64,000 bases of DNA, taken from NCBI GenBank assembly GCA_017410325.1, contig JAFQRA010000019.1, positions 1 to 64,000 on the forward strand, given 5' to 3'. Both the position numbers and the translations under genes were made by a program. This stretch comes from Clostridia bacterium. Its GTDB lineage: Bacteria > Bacillota > Clostridia > Oscillospirales > Acutalibacteraceae. Under the pieces are notes generated by a model. The model was given only the letters and a program-made list of their open reading frames with translations, was not told the DNA's origin and did not search any database. Shown here one piece after another: positions 52,076 to 60,776 of this stretch (its first letter is position 1; each line of letters starts with the position of its first letter).

Positions 52076-53191
52076 TCATTTAAAGTACATAAATAACTGA
52101 CATTTAATCATACCGTTGTAAAGCTTGCGGCGTTTATCAGCCTTTCTGCCGAAATCCTGTTCAAAGGTTTCGGATGGGCTGATTATTGTATAAGACCAAC
52201 CGTGCTTACGTTCAAAAACCTTACCCATTACGGAATAAAGCTTTGATGCTTCTTCAATATCGAGCAATCTTTCACCGTAAGGAGGATTACAGATAAGTGT
52301 ACCCTTTTCTGTTTCTCCTTTGAAATTTTTAACATCAGCAACGCTTATTTTTATTTTATCCGCTACACCTGCCTGCTGAGCATTGATTTTAGCAAGCTCA
52401 ACGGATTCGGGTGAAATATCCGAGCCTATTGCAAAAAAATCGCAATCGCGCTTTTCAAGGTCTCTTGCTCTTTCTTTTTCAACGGCCCATATCGACCTAT
52501 CCATCTGATCCCAGCGGTCGCAGGAGAAGTTACGCTTAAGGCCGGGAGCTATGTTCATTGCCATCATAGCACCTTCAACGAGAATTGTACCCGAGCCGCA
52601 CATAGGGTCATAAAGCGTGTGGTACGGTCTGAGCCTTGACGCGGCGCAAAGAGAAGCGGCAAGCGTTTCCTTAATGGGTGCGGAATTAGACTGCGGACGG
52701 TAGCCGCGTTTATGAAGTCCTGCGCCTGAGGTATCAAGCAGCAGAGTAACAACATCTTTATTAAAAGCAAACTGTATCTGGTGAACGGGTCCCGTTTCAT
52801 CAAACCATGAGACATTGTATTTGCTTTTGAGTCTTTCGACAACAGCCTTTTTGATTATTGCCTGACAGTCTCTTACGCTGAAAAGCGTTGAATTGATTGA
52901 ATAGCCCTTAACGGGGAATGCATCTCTTGCGCCTATCCACTGCTCCCACTCAAGAGCCTTAGTACCCTGAAACAGCTCCTCAAAGGTTTTTGCGGTAAAA
53001 GAGCCGACAACAATCTGAACGCGCTCGGCAAACCTTGAGCAGATATTGACACGGGCAAGAATGTTTTCATCTCCCGAAAAAAGAACTCTTCCGTTTTCAG
53101 CCTGAACATTCTGCGCTTCAAGAGCACGAAGCTCATCGGCTATAAAGCCTTCAAGCCCGAGAAGACACGGAATACAAAAATTAATAAGCAT
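52076..53191 (-). CDS. 23S rRNA methyltransferase, RlmL/YpsC-type with THUMP domain
   Basis: 371 residues. The N-terminal FCIPCLLGLEGFIADELRAL and a THUMP domain (to about 150) bind RNA. The methyltransferase half has LYDPMCGSGTILVEGAMM (SAM loop) and LICNPPYGERLLD (the N-P-P-Y catalytic motif of N2-guanine methylases). In Bacillus, YpsC is the orthologue, and the N-terminal half of E. coli RlmKL is similar. It methylates a guanine in 23S rRNA. It follows the hpf gene on the same strand, separated by a terminator. Confidence 0.9.
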   Translation of the reverse strand: MLINFCIPCLLGLEGFIADELRALEAQNVQAENGRVLFSGDENILARVNICSRFAERVQIVVGSFTAKTFEELFQGTKALEWEQWIGARDAFPVKGYSINSTLFSVRDCQAIIKKAVVERLKSKYNVSWFDETGPVHQIQFAFNKDVVTLLLDTSGAGLHKRGYRPQSNSAPIKETLAASLCAASRLRPYHTLYDPMCGSGTILVEGAMMAMNIAPGLKRNFSCDRWDQMDRSIWAVEKERARDLEKRDCDFFAIGSDISPESVELAKINAQQAGVADKIKISVADVKNFKGETEKGTLICNPPYGERLLDIEEASKLYSVMGKVFERKHGWSYTIISPSETFEQDFGRKADKRRKLYNGMIKCQLFMYFK

Positions 53192-53220
53192 ATTATAATG
53201 CCTTTCTTTTTAAGAAATAA

Positions 53221-53242
53221 GGGAGCGGATTGCTCCACTCCC
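53221..53242 (-). terminator. Terminator of hpf
   Basis: On the minus strand, GGGAGTGG/CCGCTCCC with loop AGCAAT, followed by TTATTTCTT. Confidence 0.75.
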
Positions 53243-53279
53243 TATTATAAATAAAATATTTAATATAGTCAACTAAATT

Positions 53280-53807
53280 TTAATCAATTTCAGGCTCCAA
53301 TAAGCCGTAGCCTCCGTCGTTTCGTACATAAACCACGCTTACGTTGCCCGTTTCAGCGTTAAGGAACATATAAAAGCGGTGACCGACAAGATTCATTTTA
53401 AGAATAGCCTCGTCAACAGTTTCAGGTCTTAAAGAAACCGTTTTGGTTCTGACAACCTCGTATTCCGGTTCTTCATCAACAGCGTATTCGCCGATATAGC
53501 CGTCGAAGGCACCGTCGCGCAGTTTCTTTTCTATTCTCGTTTTGTTCTTGCGAATCTGGCGGATGAGAGAATCAACACAAAGGTCAAGTGCATCGTTCAT
53601 ATTGTCGGCACGCTCCTGAGAACGGAATACCATACCGCCGTTGAGAACGGTGACTTCAACAATCTGCACGTTTTTCTCTACGGTCGCGGTAACCTTGGCT
53701 TCTGCATTGTCGCCGAAGAAGCGATCAATTTTGGCAAGCTTCTTTTCCGCATGTTCTTTGAAAGAATCTCTGAGTGTGCATTTACGACCGATAGTTGTGA
53801 TTTTCAT
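53280..53807 (-). CDS. hpf: Ribosome hibernation promoting factor, long form
   Basis: 175 residues. The N-terminal S30AE/HPF domain (about 1-105, IGRKCTLRDSFKEHAEKKLAKIDRFF) binds the 30S head. The C-terminal domain (about 120-175, RPETVDEAILKMNLVGHRFYMFLNAE) is the dimerisation domain of the long form that makes 100S ribosomes in stationary phase and sporulating cells. It has its own promoter and terminator. A stem (AAGATAG/CTATCTT) encloses its leader. Confidence 0.94.
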   Translation of the reverse strand: MKITTIGRKCTLRDSFKEHAEKKLAKIDRFFGDNAEAKVTATVEKNVQIVEVTVLNGGMVFRSQERADNMNDALDLCVDSLIRQIRKNKTRIEKKLRDGAFDGYIGEYAVDEEPEYEVVRTKTVSLRPETVDEAILKMNLVGHRFYMFLNAETGNVSVVYVRNDGGYGLLEPEID

Positions 53808-53876
53808 AGTTACATCCCCTTTTTGTGGAATTAAGATAGAGCTTGTGTTGTTAGTATTTCCCCTATCTTTAATTCA

Positions 53877-53905
53877 ACTATATCATATTGCACATAATTT
53901 GTAAA
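53877..53905 (-). promoter_or_regulatory. Promoter of hpf
   Basis: Minus strand TTTACA (53905-53900) and TATAGT (53882-53877) with a 17-base spacer. The 70-base leader contains the AAGATAG/CTATCTT pair before GGGGATG. Confidence 0.55.
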
Positions 53906-53939
53906 GAGGTATAACAATATTTTATATCAAATAACCAAT

Positions 53940-54782
53940 TCATAAAATTGTAGTTTTGTGTCGGGTAACGTGGCAGCCGAAATTAACCGAAACGGGAAGG
54001 CCTGCAATATGAGTCGGCGCGGTTTCAATATTGACGGCAAGAGCAGTGGTTTTACCGCCAAAGCCCTGCGGACCGATATTCAGACAATTTACAAGAGAAA
54101 GAATTTCTTTTTCCATATCGGCATAATACTCATTACTGTTTCTTATACTCACATCTCTGCAAAGAGCTTTCTTTGCAAGATATGCGCATTGCTCAAAATC
54201 ACCGCCGATGCCGATACCGAGCACAATCGGCGGGCAGGGATTACCGCCGGCTTTAACAACACAGTCGAGAATATACTCAATAATATCTTCTCTCGTGGCG
54301 GCAGGGGTAAACATTTTGAGCTTACTCATATTTTCGCTTCCGAAGCCCTTGGGAGCAACGGTGATTTTAACCTTATCGCCGTCAACGATTCTTGTGTGAA
54401 TTACGGCAGGCGTATTGTCACCCGTATTTTTTCTCATAATCGGGTCGGCTACAACAGAGCAGCGGAGAAAGCCTTCGGTATATCCCTTTCTCACACCGTC
54501 GTTTATCGCTTGTTCAAAGCTGCCACCCGCAAAATGAACATCTTGACCTATTTCGGCAAAAACAACTGCCATGCCGCAGTCCTGACAAATCGGAATGTCA
54601 AGCTCTTGCGCAGCAGAAATGTTTTCAATTATGTCATTCATAACCGATTTTGCAAGAGTGTTTTCTTCGGTTAAGGTAAAATCATTAATTAATTTATTGA
54701 GGTCACAGGGCAGATTTTTATTAGCCTGAATACAAAGAGCTGCCACTGCATCGGTAATTAAATTCACATTGATTTCTCTCAT
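53940..54782 (-). CDS. Fumarate hydratase class I alpha subunit (orphan)
   Basis: 280 residues from the ATG at 54782, with AAGGAAA upstream; a longer in-frame start at 54923 overlaps the S1-domain gene. CQDCGMAVVF (iron-sulfur Cys), FGSENMSKLKMFTPAA and NPCPPIVLGIGIGGDFEQCAYLAKKAL are those of the alpha domain of [4Fe-4S] fumarase/tartrate dehydratase. It normally pairs with a beta subunit from the next gene, but the next genes are hpf and a promoter region. The beta gene must be elsewhere or missing. Fumarate/malate interconversion in a branched TCA pathway is the expected role. Confidence 0.88.
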   Translation of the reverse strand: MREINVNLITDAVAALCIQANKNLPCDLNKLINDFTLTEENTLAKSVMNDIIENISAAQELDIPICQDCGMAVVFAEIGQDVHFAGGSFEQAINDGVRKGYTEGFLRCSVVADPIMRKNTGDNTPAVIHTRIVDGDKVKITVAPKGFGSENMSKLKMFTPAATREDIIEYILDCVVKAGGNPCPPIVLGIGIGGDFEQCAYLAKKALCRDVSIRNSNEYYADMEKEILSLVNCLNIGPQGFGGKTTALAVNIETAPTHIAGLPVSVNFGCHVTRHKTTIL

Positions 54783-54840
54783 AATTATTTCCTTATAAAC
54801 AATGCACTGTAAAGACACGGCTTCACAGTGCAGATTTAAA

Positions 54841-55299
54841 TTATTTTCTGTTTCCTCGTCTGGAGCTTGTCTGGCTGTAGCGGGAATCGTTTGAGCGGCG
54901 AAGATCAGAAAACTTATCGTCACTTACCTGCTTGAATTTAGCCATCATATCCTCAAAGGAGGCAGGCTCGTTTGAGCTTTGCTGAGGCTGACCCTGCCAA
55001 ACATTGGGTCTTGAGTGGTTTGTTCTGGGCTTATGCTGCTGAGCGGGAGCAGATTGCTGTACGGTAGAATTTGCCTGCTTGATTGATAGGCTGATTTTAC
55101 CGTCCGCCCCAATTGAAAGAACCTTAACCTTAACCTGCTGACCCTCGGAAAGATGCTCTTTAATGTCTTTTACGTATGTGTTGGATACTTCGGAAATATG
55201 TACCATACCGGTTGTGTTACCCTCAAGTGTAACAAAGGCACCGAAATTGGTAAGGCCCGTTACCTTACCCTCAACAATTGCTCCAACTTCAATCTGCAT
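54841..55299 (-). CDS. yabR: S1 RNA-binding domain protein (YabR-like)
   Basis: 152 residues. An S1 domain fills about 1-72 (VGAIVEGKVTGLTNFGAFVTLEGNTTGMVHISEV, ISLSIKQ). The remaining half is a Gln/Ser/Asn/Arg-rich tail without a fold. YabR in Bacillus sits directly beside divIC, as here. It binds RNA or ribosomes. It is the last gene of the yab block on the minus strand. Confidence 0.88.
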   Translation of the reverse strand: MQIEVGAIVEGKVTGLTNFGAFVTLEGNTTGMVHISEVSNTYVKDIKEHLSEGQQVKVKVLSIGADGKISLSIKQANSTVQQSAPAQQHKPRTNHSRPNVWQGQPQQSSNEPASFEDMMAKFKQVSDDKFSDLRRSNDSRYSQTSSRRGNRK

Positions 55300-55361
55300 A
55301 GAAACCTGTGTTCTCCTCTGAAAATAATTTAGGTTGACAAATATAGGCTTAACCAGCCACC

Positions 55362-55649
55362 TTAGGTTGCCGAATTCGCATATACTCTTTCGCCGGGCAT
55401 AACGTAATCGAGCTCTTCTCTTGCGTACTGCTGAAGATACTCAGACTCATTTTCACTGTTGAGTATATTTTCGAGCTCTTTGTTTTTCTCGTCCTGTGCA
55501 GAAATCTGCTCAGAAAGCTCGGAAACCTCATCAGTCTTGTCCTTTATGTCCATACGAAGCTGTATCGAATTAATAATAAAATAACCAATCAATGCCACCA
55601 GAGCGAGAACAAGGACGATACTTACTCTTCCTTTGGTTTTCTTGTTCAT
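55362..55649 (-). CDS. divIC: Septum formation initiator (DivIC/FtsB-like)
   Basis: 95 residues. One membrane helix at about 8-30 (RVSIVLVLALVALIGYFII) is followed by a coiled coil (about 33-70, LRMDIKDKTDEVSELSEQISAQDEKNKELENIL) and the terminal EYLQQYAREELDYVMPGERV, the FtsB/DivIC end. It stabilises the FtsL-DivIB division complex. The position between yabR and yabQ matches Bacillus. Confidence 0.9.
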   Translation of the reverse strand: MNKKTKGRVSIVLVLALVALIGYFIINSIQLRMDIKDKTDEVSELSEQISAQDEKNKELENILNSENESEYLQQYAREELDYVMPGERVYANSAT

Positions 55650-55691
55650 GATGCACCTACTTTATAATATTTCAATTAATTATATAACATA

Positions 55692-56162
55692 TTATTCTTT
55701 ATTTTCAAGAGTTTTTTTGCCTTTTTTTCGGAAATTTTTAATATTTTTAAAATTGACAGGCCATTTTCGGAATAATTTTAGGAATAAATCAGCAGAATGC
55801 CTGAACGGTGCGGTTATAATCATTGAAAATACGTTGATAATCCCTTTAATTTTTTTTGAAAAAGAAACGGCAACGCTAACGGAAAATCTGCCAAGCGTGA
55901 GATAATAAATAAAAAATCCCGTAACCAAGGCAACCAGAATATTGAAACGAAATCTTCCGTTATTTACCACAAGCAGAAATACAAATGTCAATATTCCGCA
56001 AATCAAAAAATATGCAATATCCTGCACGGGTATTGCTTTGCTGTTTTTTATAACCAAAACACGCACAATTCTGAAAATGTCATAAATCAGACCGAGAATA
56101 AAGCCAAATCCGACTGAAGACAGAAAAACCTGCAACTGAAAAGATATATTTTCAATATACAT
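55692..56162 (-). CDS. yabQ: Spore cortex biosynthesis protein YabQ
   Basis: 156 residues with about four membrane helices in the first 110 residues. The opening ISFQLQVFLSSVGFGFILGLIYDIFR is the YabQ family start. The C-terminus is basic. In Bacillus it localises to the forespore outer membrane and is needed for cortex synthesis. Its gene begins 3 bases after yabP ends, so the two are coupled. Confidence 0.88.
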   Translation of the reverse strand: MYIENISFQLQVFLSSVGFGFILGLIYDIFRIVRVLVIKNSKAIPVQDIAYFLICGILTFVFLLVVNNGRFRFNILVALVTGFFIYYLTLGRFSVSVAVSFSKKIKGIINVFSMIITAPFRHSADLFLKLFRKWPVNFKNIKNFRKKGKKTLENKE

Positions 56163-56165
56163 AGG

Positions 56166-56444
56166 CTATCTGAAAATTCGGCTGAAAAAGCCGCCCTGTT
56201 CACGGGAATTTTCAGAATAGCTTATGGCGCATATCTCTCCGTCAATTGCCAGCTCACCGACATCGGTGCTGAAACGGTTTATACGCAGATTGCTTCCGCT
56301 TACCGTCATTTCACCAAGCGAAGTGAGTGCTACGATATTCATTTCATCAAAGCTGTCAACATCCATAACACCTGAAACGGTAAGGTGTTTTCTGTCCTCA
56401 AGAACAATATTATGCGGCAATAAATTTTTGTTCTTCTCTTCCAA
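56166..56444 (-). CDS. yabP: Sporulation protein YabP
   Basis: 92 residues from a TTG at 56444, behind GGGGAGAAG. The pattern HNIVLEDRKHLTVSGVMDVDSFDEMNIVALTSLGEMTVSGSNLRINRFS is the YabP/YqfC spore family core. It acts in mother-cell envelope assembly. Together with yabQ it forms the expected sporulation pair. Confidence 0.9.
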   Translation of the reverse strand: MEEKNKNLLPHNIVLEDRKHLTVSGVMDVDSFDEMNIVALTSLGEMTVSGSNLRINRFSTDVGELAIDGEICAISYSENSREQGGFFSRIFR

Positions 56445-56504
56445 GACGCTTCTCCCCTATTTATAATATTCATTATAAAATATGTGAAAAAGCGTTAAAA
56501 TATG

Positions 56505-56747
56505 TTACTGAAGCTGTCTGAACATCAACGCGGCATTTTCCTTTGTTGCGTGCTCGCTGACATTTAAAACCTCATATTTGGTAAGATTTGAGCCCATCTG
56601 AATTTCAATTATGTCTCCGACCTTAATTTCAAGCGAGGCTCTGGCAATTTTACCGTTTACCGTTACGTGCTTTGCGTCGCAAACTTCATTTGCAACAGTA
56701 CGTCTTTTGATAATTCTTGATACTTTAAGGTATTTATCCAATCTCAT
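56505..56747 (-). CDS. yabO: S4-domain RNA-binding protein (YabO/RqcP)
   Basis: 80 residues, a single S4 domain: MRLDKYLKVSRIIKRRTVANEVCDA then the loop VTVNGKIARASLEIKVGDIIEI. The Bacillus orthologue RqcP/YabO works with RqcH in alanine tailing of stalled peptides on 50S subunits. It is placed between hup and yabP, as in Bacillus (without hup). Confidence 0.9.
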   Translation of the reverse strand: MRLDKYLKVSRIIKRRTVANEVCDAKHVTVNGKIARASLEIKVGDIIEIQMGSNLTKYEVLNVSEHATKENAALMFRQLQ

Positions 56748-56790
56748 AGAATAGTTACTCCTGATAATTTTTTTAGTTTAACAAAAGAAG

Positions 56791-56816
56791 TGGCTGCCTT
56801 CAAGAAAAGGCAGCCA
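56791..56816 (-). terminator. Terminator of the HU gene
   Basis: TGGCTGCCTT/AAGGCAGCCA stem, loop CAAGAA on the plus strand; followed on the minus strand by CTTCTTTTG. Confidence 0.8.
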
Positions 56817-56828
56817 TAAGAAAATGAC

Positions 56829-57101
56829 TTATTTTGCAGCGTTCTTGAAAGCCTGACCGGCCTTGAAAGCGGGAGCCTTGCAAGCGGGAACAGTCATTGT
56901 TTCGCCTGTTCTGGGGTTGCGAGCCTGCTTCTCTGCGCGCTCACGAAGCTCGAATGTACCGAAGCCGATGAGCTGTACCTTCTCGCAGTTTGCTACTGCA
57001 GCTGTGATGGCATCAAGAGTTGCGTTGAGAGCCTTTTCGGAATCCTTCTTGGAGAGACCTGTTTTTTCAGCTACTGCGCTGATAAGTTCGTTTTTGTTCA
57101 T
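56829..57101 (-). CDS. hup: HU-family DNA-binding protein
   Basis: 90 residues. MNKNELISAVAEKTGLSKKDSEKALNA and the DNA-binding arm RNPRTGETMTVPA, then FKAGQAFKNAA, are classic HU. It binds and bends DNA as a nucleoid protein. AGGAGGTT precedes the ATG. It lies between mazG and yabO, as often in Clostridia. Confidence 0.97.
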   Translation of the reverse strand: MNKNELISAVAEKTGLSKKDSEKALNATLDAITAAVANCEKVQLIGFGTFELRERAEKQARNPRTGETMTVPACKAPAFKAGQAFKNAAK

Positions 57102-57159
57102 TTTGTTAAACCTCCTGAAATTTATATATAATACTACAGTAATTATAACCTTAGTATTA

Positions 57160-57957
57160 TTAACTTTTTTTCGCTTCGTCCCAAAGCTTGTCCAATTCTT
57201 CGAGAGAAGTATTCTTCATATCAATGTTTTTCTTTTCTGCAAGCTGTTCAACGATTGAAAAGCGGTTGAAAAACTTGTCCGTTGCGGCGGTAAGAGCCTC
57301 TTCCGCATCAACGTCAATAAATCGGGAAACATTTACCGCAGAGAAAAGAACATCACCGAGTTCATCAAAGCAGGCATTATCATCCTGCGAGTCAATTGCC
57401 TCACGGAGCTCTGCTATCTCCTCTTCCAGCTTATCGAGTGCACCGGAAATATCATCCCAGTCGAAGCCGGCCTTTTTAGCCTTCTTCTGAATTTTTGTGC
57501 TTCTCATAAGCGCAGGTAATTCACGGGGCACCGCCTGCATAGCCTGAGTCGTTGTTTTTTGGCCCTTGGTACGGCGTTTTATATCGTCCCAATTTGTCAG
57601 CACGTCCTCAACGCCGTCAACATTTACCTCGCCGAAAACATGAGGATGGCGTTCAATCAGCTTTTTGCAGATGCCGTCGCAGATATCGTCGATATTGAAG
57701 CACTGCGCTTCGGTTTCAATCTGCGAATGGAAAACAACCTGCAGCAAAAGGTCGCCAAGCTCTTCGCAAAGGAGCGTTTTATCATCCTTGTTGATAGCTT
57801 CAATTACCTCGTAGGTCTCTTCAATGAGATCCTTCTTGATTGTTGTGTGGGTCTGCACGGCATCCCACGGGCAACCGCCCTCACCGCGAAGAAGAGCAAC
57901 AATATTTACAAGGTCGGAAAACACGTAATTCTTTTTGAATTCAAAATTATCTACCAT
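57160..57957 (-). CDS. mazG: MazG nucleoside triphosphate pyrophosphohydrolase
   Basis: 265 residues from the ATG at 57957 (AAGGAG upstream; a longer start lacks a site). It carries two MazG domains: CPWDAVQTHTTIKKDLIEETYEVIEAI then EELGDLLLQVVFHSQIE in the first, and EEEIAELREAIDSQ then FDELGDVLFSAV in the second, with the E-x2-E and E-x2-D metal ligands. It hydrolyses non-canonical NTPs to NMP and PPi. In Bacillus the YabN protein (MazG plus a methylase domain) holds the same slot; here only the MazG part is present. Confidence 0.92.
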   Translation of the reverse strand: MVDNFEFKKNYVFSDLVNIVALLRGEGGCPWDAVQTHTTIKKDLIEETYEVIEAINKDDKTLLCEELGDLLLQVVFHSQIETEAQCFNIDDICDGICKKLIERHPHVFGEVNVDGVEDVLTNWDDIKRRTKGQKTTTQAMQAVPRELPALMRSTKIQKKAKKAGFDWDDISGALDKLEEEIAELREAIDSQDDNACFDELGDVLFSAVNVSRFIDVDAEEALTAATDKFFNRFSIVEQLAEKKNIDMKNTSLEELDKLWDEAKKS

Positions 57958-57999
57958 TTTAAAGCTCCTTGTACGCACAAAAACCGTACTTTACTAATT

Positions 58000-59790
58000 T
58001 TAACCTATTAAGTCAAATTTTTCAAGGGTTTTTGCAATTTTTTTGCCCTTCGGAAGCATTAATAAATCATCTTTTGATATTCCCTTGATAACAAGCAGTG
58101 AAACAGCGTAAACAACAACCGCAACACCTACACCGAGAAGTGTGGAGAAATTATAGCCGTTGAGTCTGCTTCCAGCATCGCCGAAGGTGAGAAGATTGGA
58201 AAATACAGCCTGAGCTGCATAAGCGGAAAAAGCGCAGATTGCCGCCGCAATCATCGGCTTTACAATTGTCGATACAAGCTTTACCTTACAGCCCGATATT
58301 TTAACGGCAAAGTAAATATTGAGAACAACTATAACGGTATAGCAGACAAGCGTACCGATTGTAGCACCGTAAATATTGAATTTCGGAATACCGACAAAGA
58401 TAAAGTTACAGATTACCTTAATTACAGCGCCGATTGCAACGGTTTTTGCGGGAATATCTGCCCTGCCCATTGCCTGCAGGACATTGGTAAGCGGTGTGGA
58501 AAGCGCAATAACAAAGGTACCGATGCCGTAAATCATTACTATGGGAGAAGAGATGGGAATAAGGTTTTCCGCAGCAGTGCCGCCGTAAAGCAGAGTCATA
58601 ACCGGAGTGGAAAGTGCGGCAATGCCGAGGCCTGCAGGGGCGGCAACAAGCATACAGACACGGACAACGGAGTTAATTATGCTGCCCGTTTCCTTTTTAT
58701 TCTTGATTGCTACAGCGGCAGCAAGCGCGGGAATCGCGCTGACACCAAGCGACATTGTAATTGAAGTAATAAGATTTTTAAAATCAAGTGCAGAAAAATA
58801 ACATCCGTAAAGATAGGTACCGATATCCTTATCAAGCGTTCCGGAGCCCTGGAGAGATGCCGCAAAAGCGGTTTTGAAATAGTCAAGGTTATCCGCTACG
58901 GCATGAGCAAGACGGGTACGGATGGTAAAATTATCAACAAGGTTAGTAACGTTGGTTATAAGCGCACTGATAACCATCGGGATAGCTATGGTTATCATAG
59001 TGTTTGTAATATCGGAAGAGGACTTGGGTCTGGGAGAATTGACAAGCATAGTCCTTGTAAAAGAGTCACCCTTGATTTTTTTATGAATAATCATAAACGC
59101 AAGAGCAGCCATAGTGCCGATTGTGACCGAAAGCACGGCTGCTGCCGCCGCAAACGGATAAATAACACTGAGTGCTTCCGCTTCATCAGCGCAAACCTTA
59201 CCGAAAACAGCTTCGCCGTTGCTGAATTTCTTGAGGCCGAAGCTCATAACAGCCTTGGCAAACGTAAGGCCGAGAACAAGCTTGCCGAGTGCTTCAATAA
59301 CCTGCGAAACAGCAGTAGGCGTCATATTGCGAAGGCCCTCGTAGTAACCTCTGTATGTAGACATCACACAGCAGAAGAATATGGAGGGAGCAATCATCAG
59401 AATACTCCAGAGGTTGTCCTCGCATTTACCGAGCTTTACATAGGGAAAAGCAATCAGCACCAGTAAAAGCGTACCGACTATACCGACAATAAGGAAAAGA
59501 CGCTGTGCAACCCTGAAAATCATTCTTGCATCACGGTAATTACCGAGGGTAACACTTTCTGATACCATTTTGGAAACCGCCACGGGCAGACCCGCCATTG
59601 ATATAGCATAAATGGGCGTATAAATTTCATAAGCAGAGCTGAAATATCCTCTGCCCACCTCACCGATAAGAGCTGTCAGCGGAATTTTATAAATAGCGCC
59701 TATAACCTTAACGATGAGTGTTGCGGCAACAAGAATGAGTGCTCCGTTGAGCATTGACTGGCCTTTAACGGCTGATTTTTCCTGTCCCAA
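58000..59790 (-). CDS. spoVB: Stage V sporulation protein B-like flippase (MVF/MATE family)
   Basis: 596 residues, with about fourteen membrane helices. The start is a TTG at 59790 with AAGGAAG upstream. The N-terminal KSAVKGQSMLNGALILVAATLIVKVIGAIYKIPLTALIG is the SpoVB/MurJ-like opening of polysaccharide-lipid flippases. In Bacillus it is needed for spore cortex, presumably as a lipid-II or precursor flippase. It is the upstream neighbour of mazG (as yabM-yabN), which supports SpoVB over a general wzx flippase. Confidence 0.88.
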   Translation of the reverse strand: MGQEKSAVKGQSMLNGALILVAATLIVKVIGAIYKIPLTALIGEVGRGYFSSAYEIYTPIYAISMAGLPVAVSKMVSESVTLGNYRDARMIFRVAQRLFLIVGIVGTLLLVLIAFPYVKLGKCEDNLWSILMIAPSIFFCCVMSTYRGYYEGLRNMTPTAVSQVIEALGKLVLGLTFAKAVMSFGLKKFSNGEAVFGKVCADEAEALSVIYPFAAAAAVLSVTIGTMAALAFMIIHKKIKGDSFTRTMLVNSPRPKSSSDITNTMITIAIPMVISALITNVTNLVDNFTIRTRLAHAVADNLDYFKTAFAASLQGSGTLDKDIGTYLYGCYFSALDFKNLITSITMSLGVSAIPALAAAVAIKNKKETGSIINSVVRVCMLVAAPAGLGIAALSTPVMTLLYGGTAAENLIPISSPIVMIYGIGTFVIALSTPLTNVLQAMGRADIPAKTVAIGAVIKVICNFIFVGIPKFNIYGATIGTLVCYTVIVVLNIYFAVKISGCKVKLVSTIVKPMIAAAICAFSAYAAQAVFSNLLTFGDAGSRLNGYNFSTLLGVGVAVVVYAVSLLVIKGISKDDLLMLPKGKKIAKTLEKFDLIG

Positions 59791-59821
59791 AATAACACTT
59801 CCTTACATATTGAAATATAAA

Positions 59822-60748
59822 TTAACCTAAAAACTCACATACAAGCAGAGATGAACGGGGAATTTTTTCTTCGGCAATGTCCGAAAACCTTTCAAGCTTT
59901 TCGGTAAGCCTTTGTGTTTCGGCAAACCAGATGCTGTCAGGTTCAACGGTTTTAAACAGTTCCAAAGCTCTGCCTTTGAAAACACAGGGCTCATAATTAT
60001 GGATTGTATCAATCAGAATATCCGCACAGTATTTATACGGCGCAAGATATTTGTTTTCCCCTTCAAGTACACCGTCCCACATATCAAAGGTGTTTTCAAC
60101 CGAACTGCTTCTCGAATGGAAATCCCTTACGGTGCGTCTTATAAGGCGCAAATCGCGCTTTGTCATTAAAACGAAGCCTGAATCGTCATATATTCTTGTT
60201 GATACGCTGATATAAATTTTTAGCAGTGCCTCAGTCGGCAGATAACCGTAAATCAACGGATTAAGCGCGTGAAGACCTTCAAGAATTACAACGTCGCCTT
60301 CTTCAAGAGAAATGTCAAAAGCATTATCGGTTCTTATTCCCGTGTCAAAATCGAAACGAGGAATTGACGCAGTTCTGTCTTTGACAAGTTTTTTTAAGAC
60401 CTTTTCCAACAAATCAAGGTCAAGAGCATGAACGGTTTCATAATCGGGCTTACCGTCATCACCTATTATAGCATCAACGGAATTTCTGTAAAAATCATCC
60501 AATGAAATAGTATATGCCTTATGCCCTTTTTCTTTGAGCATTTCTTTAATTTTGTTGGCTGTAGTTGTTTTGCCCGAACAGCTGGGACCTGCCAGAAGAA
60601 CAATTTCAATGCTTCTGTTTGTTATAATCCTTTCAACGACACATTCAAGAGCAAGGCTGTATCTCTCCTCAGCGGCGGAGATAAAAGCTGCCGTATCATT
60701 TTCTGCCTCGTAATTTATCTGTGAAAGCGTGTTGATAACATCTGCCAT
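59822..60748 (-). CDS. Uridine kinase/phosphoribulokinase-like nucleoside kinase
   Basis: 308 residues from the ATG at 60748, with GGAGGT upstream; an earlier start at 60883 would overlap hemZ. Walker A GPSCSGKTTTANK is at about 55-67, and SLDDFYRNSVD, YETVHALDLDLLEKVL and VILEGLHALNP are typical of the PRK/uridine kinase fold. Many clostridial relatives are ~550 residues with an N-terminal TGS/ThrRS-type domain. That domain is absent here and only the kinase remains. Probably phosphorylates uridine or a related nucleoside. Confidence 0.85.
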   Translation of the reverse strand: MADVINTLSQINYEAENDTAAFISAAEERYSLALECVVERIITNRSIEIVLLAGPSCSGKTTTANKIKEMLKEKGHKAYTISLDDFYRNSVDAIIGDDGKPDYETVHALDLDLLEKVLKKLVKDRTASIPRFDFDTGIRTDNAFDISLEEGDVVILEGLHALNPLIYGYLPTEALLKIYISVSTRIYDDSGFVLMTKRDLRLIRRTVRDFHSRSSSVENTFDMWDGVLEGENKYLAPYKYCADILIDTIHNYEPCVFKGRALELFKTVEPDSIWFAETQRLTEKLERFSDIAEEKIPRSSLLVCEFLG

Positions 60749-60776
60749 AAGCAGGACCTCCGATTGATTTACTAAA

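Noticed and set aside
54783-54923. Extended N-terminus of the fumarase alpha gene
   Set aside because: It overlaps the S1-domain gene, is not family-like, and the internal ATG at 54782 begins the conserved sequence.
55633-55905. Plus-strand ORF opposite yabQ/divIC
   Set aside because: It is antisense to well-recognised genes and has no features of its own.
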